Shown here: piece by piece, positions 15,007 to 27,400 of the stretch | Numbering within the stretch: position 1 is the stretch's first letter | Layout: each line of letters starts with the position of its first letter | DNA from: Pomphorhynchus laevis | Lineage: Eukaryota; Acanthocephala; Palaeacanthocephala; Echinorhynchida; Pomphorhynchidae | NCBI GenBank assembly: GCA_012934845.2 | Contig: WNNJ02003807.1 | Location: 62,001-126,000, forward strand | DNA: 64,000 nucleotides | Direction: 5' to 3' | Notes under the pieces: model-generated | Told to the model about the DNA's origin: nothing | Seen by the model: the letters and a program-made list of their open reading frames with translations, nothing else | The model's database searches: none | Made by a program: the position numbers and the translations under genes

Positions 15007-15010
15007 TAGA
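15007..15010 (+). promoter_or_regulatory. Candidate 3' splice acceptor 60 nt downstream of the HEATR1 stop
   Basis: A run of pyrimidines (TTTTTCTTTTCTTTTATACG) ends in TAG at 15,007-15,009, between the HEATR1 stop and the LITAF start. No AATAAA lies between that stop and the acceptor. It could accept a cis-spliced 5' UTR exon or a trans-spliced leader for the downstream gene. This is inference only. Confidence 0.35.
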
Positions 15011-15153
15011 AGCTAAAGGTTAAATATTTTATGAGCATAGTCTTTACAAACATAGTCTTTTCACAGTCGTGTTTTACTTACATTTATTTTGAAATCAAAA
15101 TGGGCAATTTTTCAAAAAAGGAGTTTTAAGTGCAAGGCAAAAAAGCTGCTTCA

Positions 15154-15966
15154 ATGCCATTTAGCGGGACCGAATTTCTGCCTACTATGCATTTTAATAC
15201 TACACATGAAAACGATAGAGACGATAATTGGCAGTGTATAAATAGTCGTTCTAGTTTAGACGTTAAAAAAGATAACTTTGATCAACAGGCCACATCACCT
15301 TACCTTTTCATCAATACCAACGGTGTTGCAAACGATCAAAATTTTTGTAGGAGTGATAGCAGCCAAATATATAATGATTATGCAACCTACTCGACTCAAC
15401 ACCAGCACATAATAAGGCCTCCACCCCCTCCGAAACTAATGTATAGTCATGTGGTAACTCCAACTCCTGTTTCAACTTCGGACTCGATGGATCATTTACA
15501 AATACGAAATGGTCAGTTTGGAAACAACACCAACGCTACGGTTACCACAACACCGTTACATATGCTACCTGTGCTAGTAACTGATAACCTCAAGAACCGT
15601 CCGTCGGATGCTGATCCGATATCGCAGTATAATGGAATATTCTCTCCGGTACAATCGTCATCATACAATTTAGATGTTCCTTCAGTAAAACATCCTGACT
15701 TTGATAATAATGTTAACTCTTTCGGTGAACAAAGTATACGAATGAACTGCCCACACTGTGGTAACCTCCAGGAAACTCATATCGTTCGAAAAGTGGGTTT
15801 CACGAATATAGTAGCTAGCATTTTAGCCTGCATTTGCTTGCCATGTACTTGGTTAGGTTGTCAATGCATTCCAATGTTCGTTGACGACTGGAAAGATGCA
15901 GTGCATTACTGTCGGGCTTGCGGACGTAAATTGGGTAGCTACAATTCAATTGCAAATGGAAAGTAA
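15154..15966 (+). CDS. LITAF-domain (CDIP/SIMPLE-like) membrane protein, single exon
   Basis: LITAF-domain proteins are monotopic proteins of late endosome, lysosome or plasma membranes that bind zinc and help endolysosomal sorting. The C-terminal domain is complete: CPHCG at residues 199-203, an amphipathic hydrophobic stretch (about 215-245) with LACICLPCTWLGCQCIPMF, then KDAVHYCRACGRKLG (about 247-261). The two CxxC pairs would share one zinc. The N-terminal 195 residues are Asn/Ser/Thr-rich with a proline run (RPPPPPK), longer than usual for the family. I chose the ATG at 15,154; the frame is open back to a GTG at 15,130, and an upstream ORF of nine codons (15,101-15,130) ends just before it. 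The gene starts about 205 bp after the HEATR1 stop on the same strand. Domain assignment is firm; the start is probable. Confidence 0.9.
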   Translation: MPFSGTEFLPTMHFNTTHENDRDDNWQCINSRSSLDVKKDNFDQQATSPYLFINTNGVANDQNFCRSDSSQIYNDYATYSTQHQHIIRPPPPPKLMYSHVVTPTPVSTSDSMDHLQIRNGQFGNNTNATVTTTPLHMLPVLVTDNLKNRPSDADPISQYNGIFSPVQSSSYNLDVPSVKHPDFDNNVNSFGEQSIRMNCPHCGNLQETHIVRKVGFTNIVASILACICLPCTWLGCQCIPMFVDDWKDAVHYCRACGRKLGSYNSIANGK

Positions 15967-18900
15967 CAACTAGGAAAACAAGTCTTTGTATATTAAGAAG
16001 TCTGCTTTCCGTATCTTTTAGGTTTATTTTTTTTATTTGAGACGATTTTTGTGATACAATTATTTAAAAACTATTAATTAACTGTTTATTAATTTTTTTT
16101 TATTTTTAATTTATAAATTAAATTAATTTTTTTAATTAATTAAATTAAATTTTATTAATTTTAATTTATTTTTAATCTTTTATTGTAAGCTATTATATTA
16201 GATCTAAGAAAATCTTGTACTGATTTATAAAATCTATAATTTTTTATTATAAAAGATAAATTACGTCAAAAACGATAAATTAATCACAAACCTACTCAAC
16301 TTCAATTTTATCCACAGTATTTTATTAAAAGTGTTATTCACACTGATTGTTGGAAAGCAATTATTTAAAACATTAAATAATTAAAATTTTTTATTTAAAT
16401 TAAATTCCTTAACAAATTCAAAAGAATATTACATAATGTAGTTAACCACAGTCATAACTTTATTGACATATTCGAAGTTAGTTTTCAATTCCTTATATTT
16501 TATTTCAATTGCATTCTAAAAGCAAAACAATGTGAGCTTGTTTTGCAAGCTAGCATTGCAACAACCGATGTGCTTTCTTAAAATTAAAAAAAGAAAAGTT
16601 TGGTTACTTGATGAATATATATATGAAGAAGGAACTTAAATAGTCCTTTTCAAAATTAATAGTAGACTTTAAACATATATTTTTTATATTTTTTGAAATT
16701 TCGTCAAACATTTAGTATTTTAGTAATTACCGAAATTATATATAGAAGATATAAATATCTTCTCACCCGATAATATTGACCATTAATATTTTGCTTGACC
16801 ATTTGTATTGTACAAACCATTTGTATTTTTAACCACTTAAACATTTACATTTTTTTACATTTTCTTTCGTTAGGGAAGACTTTAGAATAGAATCTATGGA
16901 TTATGCAACTTTTGATGAAATTTTGATTTTGTTAAAAATTATGTACAGAAGCATTAAGAATACTTCTGCACAATTTACGAAAATAAAAAATTAAAGTTAA
17001 TTAGGAAATCAATTAATCGTTTTTATAAGACACTTAGTTATTGAATTTGTTAATTACTGATTAAGTTACATATTGATTTGTTATTAATTTTCAATAATAT
17101 TTTTTATCAAAAGCATTAATTGAAAAAAATACGTAGAGTCAAATAACTGAGTCTACGTATTTTATACGTAGACTCAGTAATTAATAATTTATTTAGTATA
17201 TAATAAATTAAATGGTAAAATAATTAAATTAGAATTAATTAGAATTTAGTAACTTTTTTAAATTATTAATTGTCAACTTGGGTGCCTTTTAATATTAAAT
17301 ACAGTATGATATGAACAGAATAGATAACTTTAATAGTGTTAATTATAGGTGTTGATTATTTCAAAATACTGAAAAAAGCTTTATTTTTTAAAAATGCAAC
17401 TGTTTTGTTTTTCTCACTTCGGTGATGTTGGACATTAAGAAAAACTTAAATATTGTTTGACCACTACCATAATTAGTAAATGTTATCCAGCGTTGAAGCG
17501 TTTGGTATCGCCTTATACCACTATATCGCATATTGAGATTAACCTGCATACTAATCAGATCAGATAACTGAGTATTTTATACGATATAAAATACTCAGTT
17601 TTATAATAAATTTTATTAAATAAATAATAAATAATTATATAAATTAATTAAATTAAATTAATTAAATTAATTATTTTAATAAATTAGTTAAATTTATTAA
17701 TTTAATAAATTAATAAATTTAATTTATTTTTAATAATATTTTACTGATTTGTAAAATGTAAATTTAATATTTTTTTATAATATTTTGTTGATTTTTTCAA
17801 GTAAAATTATTCATGTAAAATTTTACCGGCTATAACTAATAAACTAATAATCTTACATAAACGTGCTTTATTTAAAAAATAACTTTATTTCAACAGACTT
17901 TTTATTTAGTTCCATTGACTGACGTGTTGTTTATTTTTACCTGCTCTCATTTGGATAAATTGAATTTTTAAAATTTTGTTGCATTATAACTAATTCTCGA
18001 TCAAATGTCATGATTATGTTAATGTTATTAGTTTTCTATTTATATATATTACTTTATATGAATTATAATAAATTTAATTATTAATTTTGGCTATAATTGA
18101 AAACGTGAATTGCGAAAACAAAACGATCAGATAGCTGAGTCTTAGTTGTAATTTATTTATAATTTTTCGTGTTGATTTTTATATTGTAAATTTATAGCAG
18201 AAGGGTCAACACATAGCAGCAAGGTCAAATGCGCGCTAATGACGTAATTCTTTGGTTCTAATTCCTTTGTTGTTTTTTATATTCTAAAATTATAAGATAA
18301 AGAAAAAATCCATTAAACTTGTTAAAACATTAGCAGAAAAAAATGTCTTACCAAGAATACATTGTTCCAGTATTTCTGCAGAGGGTATATTACCGTGGAA
18401 ACAAACTCCACATATCAATAATAACTTGTCAGTAGAACAAACCAGAACAGATAACGTATTTTAGATACGTATTTTGTATAAAGATAAATAATAAATAATA
18501 AATAATTATATAAGATTTTATATTTATACCAAGTTAAAATTTAAAATTGAAATTTAAAATAAAAGTCAATTGTTATGAATTGATTACTAAATAACATACG
18601 ATAAACTAATTAATAACATATTTATAAATATTTTTTATGTTTTCTAGCTCTTTAATAGAAGAATACATATTATATATGTATTATATTATATATATTTATA
18701 TCAAGTTAAAATTTAATATGTCCAGTATATGCATCTGGCAGTGAAAAGTATCCTTTACTGATGTATCAATAAAGGCAATTTCAAATTTATTTGGCGTCTA
18801 CCACATTGATTATTTCACCGATGATGGTATCGCTACGATTGCGACTTAAAATCGGTTAGACACAGTATAACTAACATACCAGGCTTGACAGTGGTTATAT

Positions 18901-21476
18901 TAATTAATAACCATTAATTAAATTATTAATATTATATTAATATAATATTAATATTATTATGAACACAACATATGCTGGATAGTTTCCTGCACCGTGATAT
19001 TACTTACCATAATAAAAGAATAAATCCTTAATTCATATAAAACGACAAAACTCGTTTCATCGCGATGATTAACTCAATTTTCTGATAAACGCTGATTTTC
19101 AGATTTTACATCTTTTTTGCTCTTACTCTGATTTTTACAAATCTATTTCCTTTCTATATGAAACATCCTGTATATGAGCTAAGATACTTGCTCTGTATTT
19201 CTTAAATAAAGTGATTTTGATTGATTGATATTATATTAATTTTAAAGCAATAATATTACAATATGAATATTACCGGTTAAACGTTTTAGATCAACCATTT
19301 AAAAATATGTGAATATCATGCATATGAAAATATGCATTTAAAAATACATCTGATTTAATATTTAATTTTTATGAATTAGAACTACGATTGATAAATTTGT
19401 ATCAGTTTGTAATTACAAAATTTAAAATTAATTGCAATCTTAAAATTTTGGTTATTTAACATTTTATTATTTTATAGAAACAAAGTAATTAGTTTCATTC
19501 CAAAAATTCACAAAATATTTCGATAACCTCTTCCATACTTTTTCTTCGGAAAAATTACAAACTGTTTGTAATTTTTATAATTAGGATAACACGAGCTATT
19601 GAAAACGTATGTGAATTATTTGAATAAAACTATCTTTTTTCGTTTCTATAAATTAATAAACTAGAAAGTATGTATTTTCAATGCCAATTATCATGTTTTA
19701 TATCGTATTGAAAGTTTTTTAATGTGGCAAATGCACACATTAAATATTTTATATCGTATTGATTTTAGTTGACTAGCAAAGCAGATTTTCCTTATTTATT
19801 ACTTAAATTAAAACAACATAGACGACCTATTTAATAAAATAGCCAAATTTCGATCATTAAATTTAAAATTGTACGAATTTGCGCTAATTTTTGTGAAAGT
19901 GGTATAATGATCACATAAAATAAATTGACGAGATTATTAAATTTGTGATAGTGGGTAGGTAATAAAACACAGCTATTTATTTAAATTTAGAGTTTAAAAT
20001 TGGCTTATAACATTTGATAGGCTATATTTAGGCAGTATTTCTTTCTGACAGCATTATTCTGGGATTAATCATAGATGCAATGAAGATTGTACAACAAATA
20101 ACTCGATTAATGCTCTCTACTACTAAGAATTCTATTGGATAACAGGAAAAATTTTCCATACTCAAATACAACTCGAATACTTTTGAATGGTCGAAAATCT
20201 TTAATTTCCAATTTGTATGTATATAATTCATTTCTCTACATTCGCAACCTTAATGTAAAACACAATTTAAAATAATTTTATTTAGTTCCAAATTTTAAAT
20301 ATCCTAAATTTACATAAAGCAATATCTGTTTAAATGAGAACTTAAATGTCTAGTAATCTATAAAATTTAAAACGCTTCGTTGAGTAAAATAAATTTTATC
20401 TAAATTTTTTTTGATAATACAACTATGATATCGGGTGAATCGACTCTTAGAAATGATGATTTAAAAAATTAGTCGATAATCATTTATTTCAATTAATGAA
20501 AATTAATTAATGAAAATTAATTAATAAATTATAATTATAATATTTAATTATAATTATATATAATTGTAATTAAATATATAATTAAATTATAATTAATATA
20601 TAATTATAATAATTAATTTGTTAATTTTTTTATTAAACAATTATTTCTTACGTTGAATATAAATAATAATGACTAACGCAGTTTAAAAGCGTAAAAATTA
20701 ATTTTTAATTTAATATTTTATAAATTTAATATTATTTTTAATATTATAAATTTAATAGTATTATTATCTATTTAATTATATTATTTTTTGTAATTTGTTG
20801 TATCTTCTTTAAATTATTTAACTTATCCAGTTCAATGAAATGGTTCTAAAGCAAATAGCTTTTAAATTAAATATACAAAGTTTTGTAATAAAATGATTTA
20901 CAGGCTTAGATAGTTTTTTACACGAAATTCATATATCAGCAACTTATTCATTTGTATTTATTAATAATATAACTATTTTGACAAAACGATTGTAGTTTAT
21001 GTGTGTAGAAAAGGCAACGACATGCTGCGAATTCACAGTTAAGTGAGTAGGGTATCCATGAAATGATTTTCAACAACTGTTTCTGATGTATCACGTATAC
21101 AACCTTGTTCACTATTTTTACGATACTTAGTGCATCCCAATATGACTCATGTACCATGAGTCATATTGAGTCATATATTGACTCAATATGTACCATATGA
21201 CTCAATATGGTACATATTGAGTCAATATATTGACTCAATATGTACCATATGTACCATTGACTCAATATGTACATGAGTCATATATTTTTACTCATGTATA
21301 CTCATGTATACATCTACAAGAATTTGAATTGAACATTGACTCATTGCATTCCTAGCCGTATTGAATATCAGTGTATTCACAAGACAATTGATACGATTCT
21401 AATTTACATAAAAGGACATTATTTGGAAAAGAATTGTTGCATGACAATCATGAAATGTTTTGTTTCGTGAGGATAC
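15967..21476. other. 5.5-kb AT-rich intergenic region with dispersed repeats
   Basis: Between the LITAF gene and the 3' end of the phosphatase gene I find no supported gene. Open frames at 20,028-20,231 (-) and 20,948-21,157 (-) lack recognisable features and may lie in the 3' UTR or downstream of the phosphatase. A short motif resembling GATCAGATAACTGAGT recurs at about 17,131, 17,558, 18,123 and 18,446 and again at about 40,912, sometimes inside a palindrome with TACGTATTTTATACGTA. Confidence 0.5.
21143..21343. repeat. Cluster of nested palindromes with many TGA(C/G)TCA words
   Basis: Nine TGACTCA or TGAGTCA heptamers occur at 21143, 21157, 21167, 21179, 21198, 21218, 21231, 21258 and 21274, with another at 21337. 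They are interleaved with GGTACATAT/ATATGTACC pairs. The heptamer equals the AP-1 (bZIP) consensus. It lies just past the 3' end of the minus-strand phosphatase gene. It may be regulatory or a simple palindromic satellite. Confidence 0.75.
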
Positions 21477-24400
21477 CTAGTCACCACACCAGCTCATATT
21501 GTACATGATCATATTATTCAGGCCCATATCATAATCAATATCGCTACTTAGTTCCATATCTTCAAATTTAGCCTTTCCACAATTGACAAACTGATTTAAT
21601 ATTTCTTTTTGATGCCCCTTACCGGAAGGTAAAAAGCTAATAAATTCCGCTATGTTATTATTTTAGTTAATATTGATTCTGGAACTAGGTTTATAGGTAA
21701 AAGTTTGTTTTATATGTGAATATTAGTTCATATATAGAATGTTAGTTCACATATAGATCTCCAACATCTTCAATACAACAACATCTTGAAGACATTAATC
21801 TGTTAATTACACAAACAAAATTCTCTCTTTCTCTTGCTGTGTTTTAAATTTTATCGTTATAAAATATCATTAAATATAATTGTAATATTATAATTATTAT
21901 AATATTACATGCTAATTAACTTAAAAATATTTAAATAATATTAAATATTTAAATAATATTTTTAATAATAATTAATAATTTAATAAAAATTTAATAATTT
22001 AATTTTAAATAATAATTTAATATTTAAAAAATATTTTATTATTTAATTATGTTATCATTATTTAATTACTATTTAATTTTATTATTAATTTAATTATTAT
22101 TTTAAATTCAATTAGCTTGAATGTTAATTAATTTTTTACGACAACTATTTTTTTATTGTTGAAGACTTGTAATTACTTACTTATAACGACATAATTGTTG
22201 CTCGAGTGTACAAAGCTGTGCTAAGAAATTTTCATTTGGGCAAATCATCCTTTTTGATTGAACGTACTTGATTGCGTTTTCAAGCGTCATTTGCTTTTTA
22301 ATCATTAGATAGGCGAGCACTATGGACGCTGAACGGCTTACTCCCACTTTACAATGAACGTATACTGTGCCTTAAATGCAATAATGAATATAAATTTATT
22401 TTAAATATTTTTATACTAAATCTAATGCAACTTAACAAATTGTGATGCTATTTAAACGATTAACTATCAACCGAAATGATAATTTGGCTGTGAAGTCGTG
22501 ATTAAGTAAGATATGTAAATAAAATAAACAGAATTTGAGACATTTGCGGATTAAAATTTGAGACACGTAATAAGTTTTAATTTTTGTATATTGAGATACA
22601 AGGACAGCGTTTTGGACATAGTGCTTCGATTGTTACTCCGTTTATCGTACACAAAATAATCAAAATAATAATATTTATATTAAAGACCGCTTTAATCCGC
22701 AAAACTTTGGAACGCAGACTAACAAGCTTAAAAATAAAAGATTATGACTCATTGTTCGAAGAAGCCCAATATCTTCAAACTAGTATATCATTGCGTCGTC
22801 CCTCGAAGTCATTGAATTGGATCACACAATATCAAAGTCTTGTCACTAAGGGCCGTATCAAAGCCGGTTCCTCGATATTAGAAGACAAATATGACTCAGG
22901 TGTCCTCCGTCCTGATCACATAATAAATGATATCTCTGTTTCATCTCTACTTAAAGATTTACACCCTGACTCATCAACAGCTTCTCCTGATGTTCTTTTA
23001 TCAGCTCCACTGCCGAATTCAAAACCTCATCATCATTGTCGTTTTTATGCATTAGACGAGGCCGCCATTATCAAATCAAGCAGACGAATAAATGGATCGG
23101 CGGGACCATCTGGGCTTGATTCTCGAGCATGATTTCAAATGTTTACTGATTTTGGACAGCAATCAAATTTACTTGCCAAGGCCATTGCCAAATTTGCCAT
23201 TTTTGTTGCTACTGAAAAAGTGCCATCGGGCTCCCTCGATCCTTTCACCGTTTGTCGTCTAGTTGCTTTGAAGAAGAAATCTGGTGGTATCCGCCCTATC
23301 GGAATATGCAACACCATTAGGCGGATCATAAGCAAAGCGATTCTAACCAATGCATGCAATGATATACAGGATGTCGCGGGAACTACACAATTGGGAGCTT
23401 CACAAAGAGATGGACTTAAACTCGCTATCGCAAATCTCAAAAAAGAACTAAACCTATCAACCGAAAATTGTCTAATGACTATTGATGCAAGGAACGCTTT
23501 CAACCTAACAAACTGTGCAGTTGCACTACACAATATAAATTTTGTATGTCCTGCCCTGTCATGTGCACTCCAAAATATGTACTCTAGCCCGGCTGTACTT
23601 ACAATCGGTGAAAAAAGTATCTTGTTATCTGAAGGTTTCACACAAGGTGACCCTTTGCCATGGCAGGTTTCGCTATGGCTTCACTTCCGTTGATCGACAC
23701 AATAAAGCGGCAGGTCCCTTCTGTTGTACAAATATGGTACGCCGACGATGCCAACTTTGTTGGACCGCTTGATATGTTAAAGAAAGTGTGGAATATTCTG
23801 CATGCAGACGGCCCGAAGTATGGCTACTTTATAAACGCAAAAAAAATCAAACATATTATCATATCTACCTAAAAATAATGATCAACTGCCCGACAAACAT
23901 CAATACAACAACGACTGGAATAAACGTCCTTGGTTCACCGATTGGTTTTGATGATTATGAAGAGCAATCAATCTACGATTTGCTTGCCGGCTGGAAAGCA
24001 CTAATCGAGAGATTGTGCGTAGTAGCTAAAAATGATCCGCACGTTGCATATTCAGGAATGGTCAATTCAATTCAGTCTAAGTGGATTCACATAATGCGTT
24101 AATGCAACATCACTGAAAAAGTATGGAATGAATTAGAAGACATTATAAAATCCAACTTGCTCCCTAAATTTGCTACATTTAAGCTAACCAATGAAATATC
24201 GAATATACTCTGCTCCCCTTTCAAGCTAGGAGGAATAGGGATCGCCAACCCATTATTTACCGCTCATATTGAGAAAACATCATCAATAATGCTTCTATCG
24301 ACTTATGACGGAAACTCTTTAGGTGATCCTCTACGCAAAAAGCAAAACACAGTACTTCATGAAATTACGCGATTCCGAAATCAAGCACATCTAGATCGTG

Positions 24401-27400
24401 TATCAAAAATACTAACCGACCTAGCTCCCTCCCTACAAAACACCATCAAACATGCGGCACATCTTGGTGCCTCATCGTGGCTAAGTGCCTTACCGCTAAA
24501 ACACGAGAAATTTTATCTATCCATCAATGAATTCACCGATGCAATCAACGCACGATATGGTAACTTGGATCAAGGTCCAAGTTACCATAACTTTGATCAA
24601 GGTCCAACGCACGCACTATCATGCAATTATGGAGCACTACCGATCATCCGACATAATGCAGTCTGGGATACAATAGCAAGTGCTCTGAGCTTAGTTAACC
24701 ACAATGTCGAAATTGAACCGGAGTCAATGAATGTTCCCGGTAATATTACCTTTGAAAACTCAGCGACAACGGACAAACAATGTGCACGGCTAGATATAGT
24801 ATGCTCTGGTGTTTACGGTTCTCGATTCGAGCGAACGTTCTACGACGTTAATGTATTTTCAACACAAGCTCAATCAAACATTACTCGTGCACCTGAATCG
24901 GTCTTCGAGTACAACTAGAACCGGAAAAAATCGAAGTACAGTGAAATAGTGCGAAGAATTGAAAACAGTTCATTTGTTCCCTTAGTCTTTTCATCAACAG
25001 GAGGATTTGGCAAAGAAGCTAGCATGTTAGTGAAAACAATTGCATCGACGCTAGCACAAAAACGACCCTTGAGTTACAGTGATTTAGCAGTGAAACTTAA
25101 GAGAAAGATCAGCTTCGAAATCGCTCGGTCAATATCTGCTAGTTTGCGAAGTCCACACTCATCTCGTGGTACGCCACTGCGTTCAGGCGAGCAAGCAGTA
25201 TTACAACCAGAACAGTAACAAATAGGAATCCTCCAGTACTCATTTTCGGAAAAACAAAATCTTTTGTTTATTATAATAATAAATCTCTCTCTTTAAAAAA
25301 TCATTAAAAAATATTATTAAATATTATTTAATAATAATATTTTGATTATATATTTTTGATCGTCGACGGGAAATGTATAAGGTAATATCTGAAAAACATA
25401 TAAATCAAGTTAAAATATAATTAAATTTGTTTTCATATAAATTATTAAAATATAATAGATGTGGTATTAGAGACTTATTGGTAGTGCATATGTAGACTTA
25501 TTAAGTTTAGTGTTAATTTTCTGAATTATTTCATGTCTGTGTTGTAAAATAATTTTAAATTTCATTGTAAAATGCATAAAATGACTGTGAATGCTCACAT
25601 TTTGTTACCTCTTTTTCTTATTGCTGAATCAATAAAATCGGCAGCTGATTCGAAATAAGGCATCATGTTAAAATTAAGGCTGTCCAATGCGGGAATTCCG
25701 AAAAAGTCTATATTAAAATGATAATAATAAGTAGCATTCGTCGCTACTTGGCCTAGCATTGATCCTTGTGCAGCATTAAGAACGTGTGTGATCCCTAGAC
25801 GTTTTAATACGTTAAGATCAGTTGCTGTACGGCTAAAAGTGTATATGAACATTTTAGCAAAAATCAATTATTTCGTTTTCAATAAACGAATAACTAAAAT
25901 GTTTAGTCTAATAGTTGAGCTAATCGGTTATGTATCCTAACGAGCAATTATATAAATTACTCTATAAATTAATATAATAGATAGCATAAATATAACATAT
26001 TTATATTATTAATATTTATGTTATTTATGTCATAATATGTTATTTAAATATAACATATTTTAAAATAAATATTAAAAACGGTTATAAGGACATATTGTTC
26101 CCAGGTCCAGTTAAATTTGACATAAAAATATGAGATTGATATACAAAATTGTCAAAAATATCAAATGATTTAAAGAACTAAAATTAAAAGATTTATTTGT
26201 AGAATTCCAAATTTTGCTACGATGAGATTCATATAGTATATGATATAAAGTTTCAGAAAATATATAATATTCAGATCGTCTATTGGCATGACGGTAAAGT
26301 GACATCTCAATAGATAATGAAACCACAAACAATCATCTTTAATTAGAGATCAAAGATTTGATAGGGAAAAGTAGCAATATATCATTATATTGAATAATAT
26401 AATATTTTGAAATCCTGATATGCATTAATATGGATCAATAGCTGATGAGGTCCACCAATACTGAGATGTAGCGTACTGATGCTGGCTTATAGAATTGAAG
26501 CAAAATAATAATAATAATAATTAATTTTAAAAATATATAGGTAGAACCATCCCGAACCAACACTGATTTAAAATAATTTCTGATTTGAAATTAGAAATAA
26601 TTTTAATTTAAATAATTTTAATTAAATTTGCAAAATATATAAGAAAAGTCTTCTATATTAATACGCTTTCACTAGGATCTAATATCTACGTAAAAGGTAA
26701 GTATTGGATCAGTAGCTGATGATGCTCCCAATACTGAAATGTAGTGAAATGCTGTTGGCTTATAGATATTATTAAAGTAGCGTGCAGAATAAAATAGTCC
26801 TCAAAATTTTAATAGTAACAATGACTACATAGGTATATCAACTTAAAATATAATATTTAACATAAAATACTGGAACGGCTCTTATTTAGTGAAGATCTGC
26901 TAAAAACGATACTTCCATTGTATTTAATAAAATACACAATCGTGAAAGTTAGAAGTTAGAATTTATTAAAATAAAGCTTTCGAATTTTGCAGCCCTTCTC
27001 AGTGTAATAAGTATTACCTTACACAACGTTAAAGTCAAAATATAGAAAATACATCCACTATATATTTATTATGTATCAATCTCTAAATTTGATTTGCTAA
27101 AATTTCCAGGAAAAAATTTCTAATGTCCTGAATTATGCTTTGATAATAAGCATGTATTCGATTTAAAGTAAATAAAAAATATGATCTGCGGTTGGCATTT
27201 TATCAGGTATTATTTGTTTAATATTTCAATTACATATAATGTATAAATAATATATACTTAAAATATATATAATATTTGTTTGTAAACAAATATTATAAAC
27301 CAAAAACAAATATAAGCCACTATATTTATAGCTCATCAAAATAAAATTAAAATTCATTTAGCGATGGCTAATTGCTATATAATAATTTGACTATTTTTCT

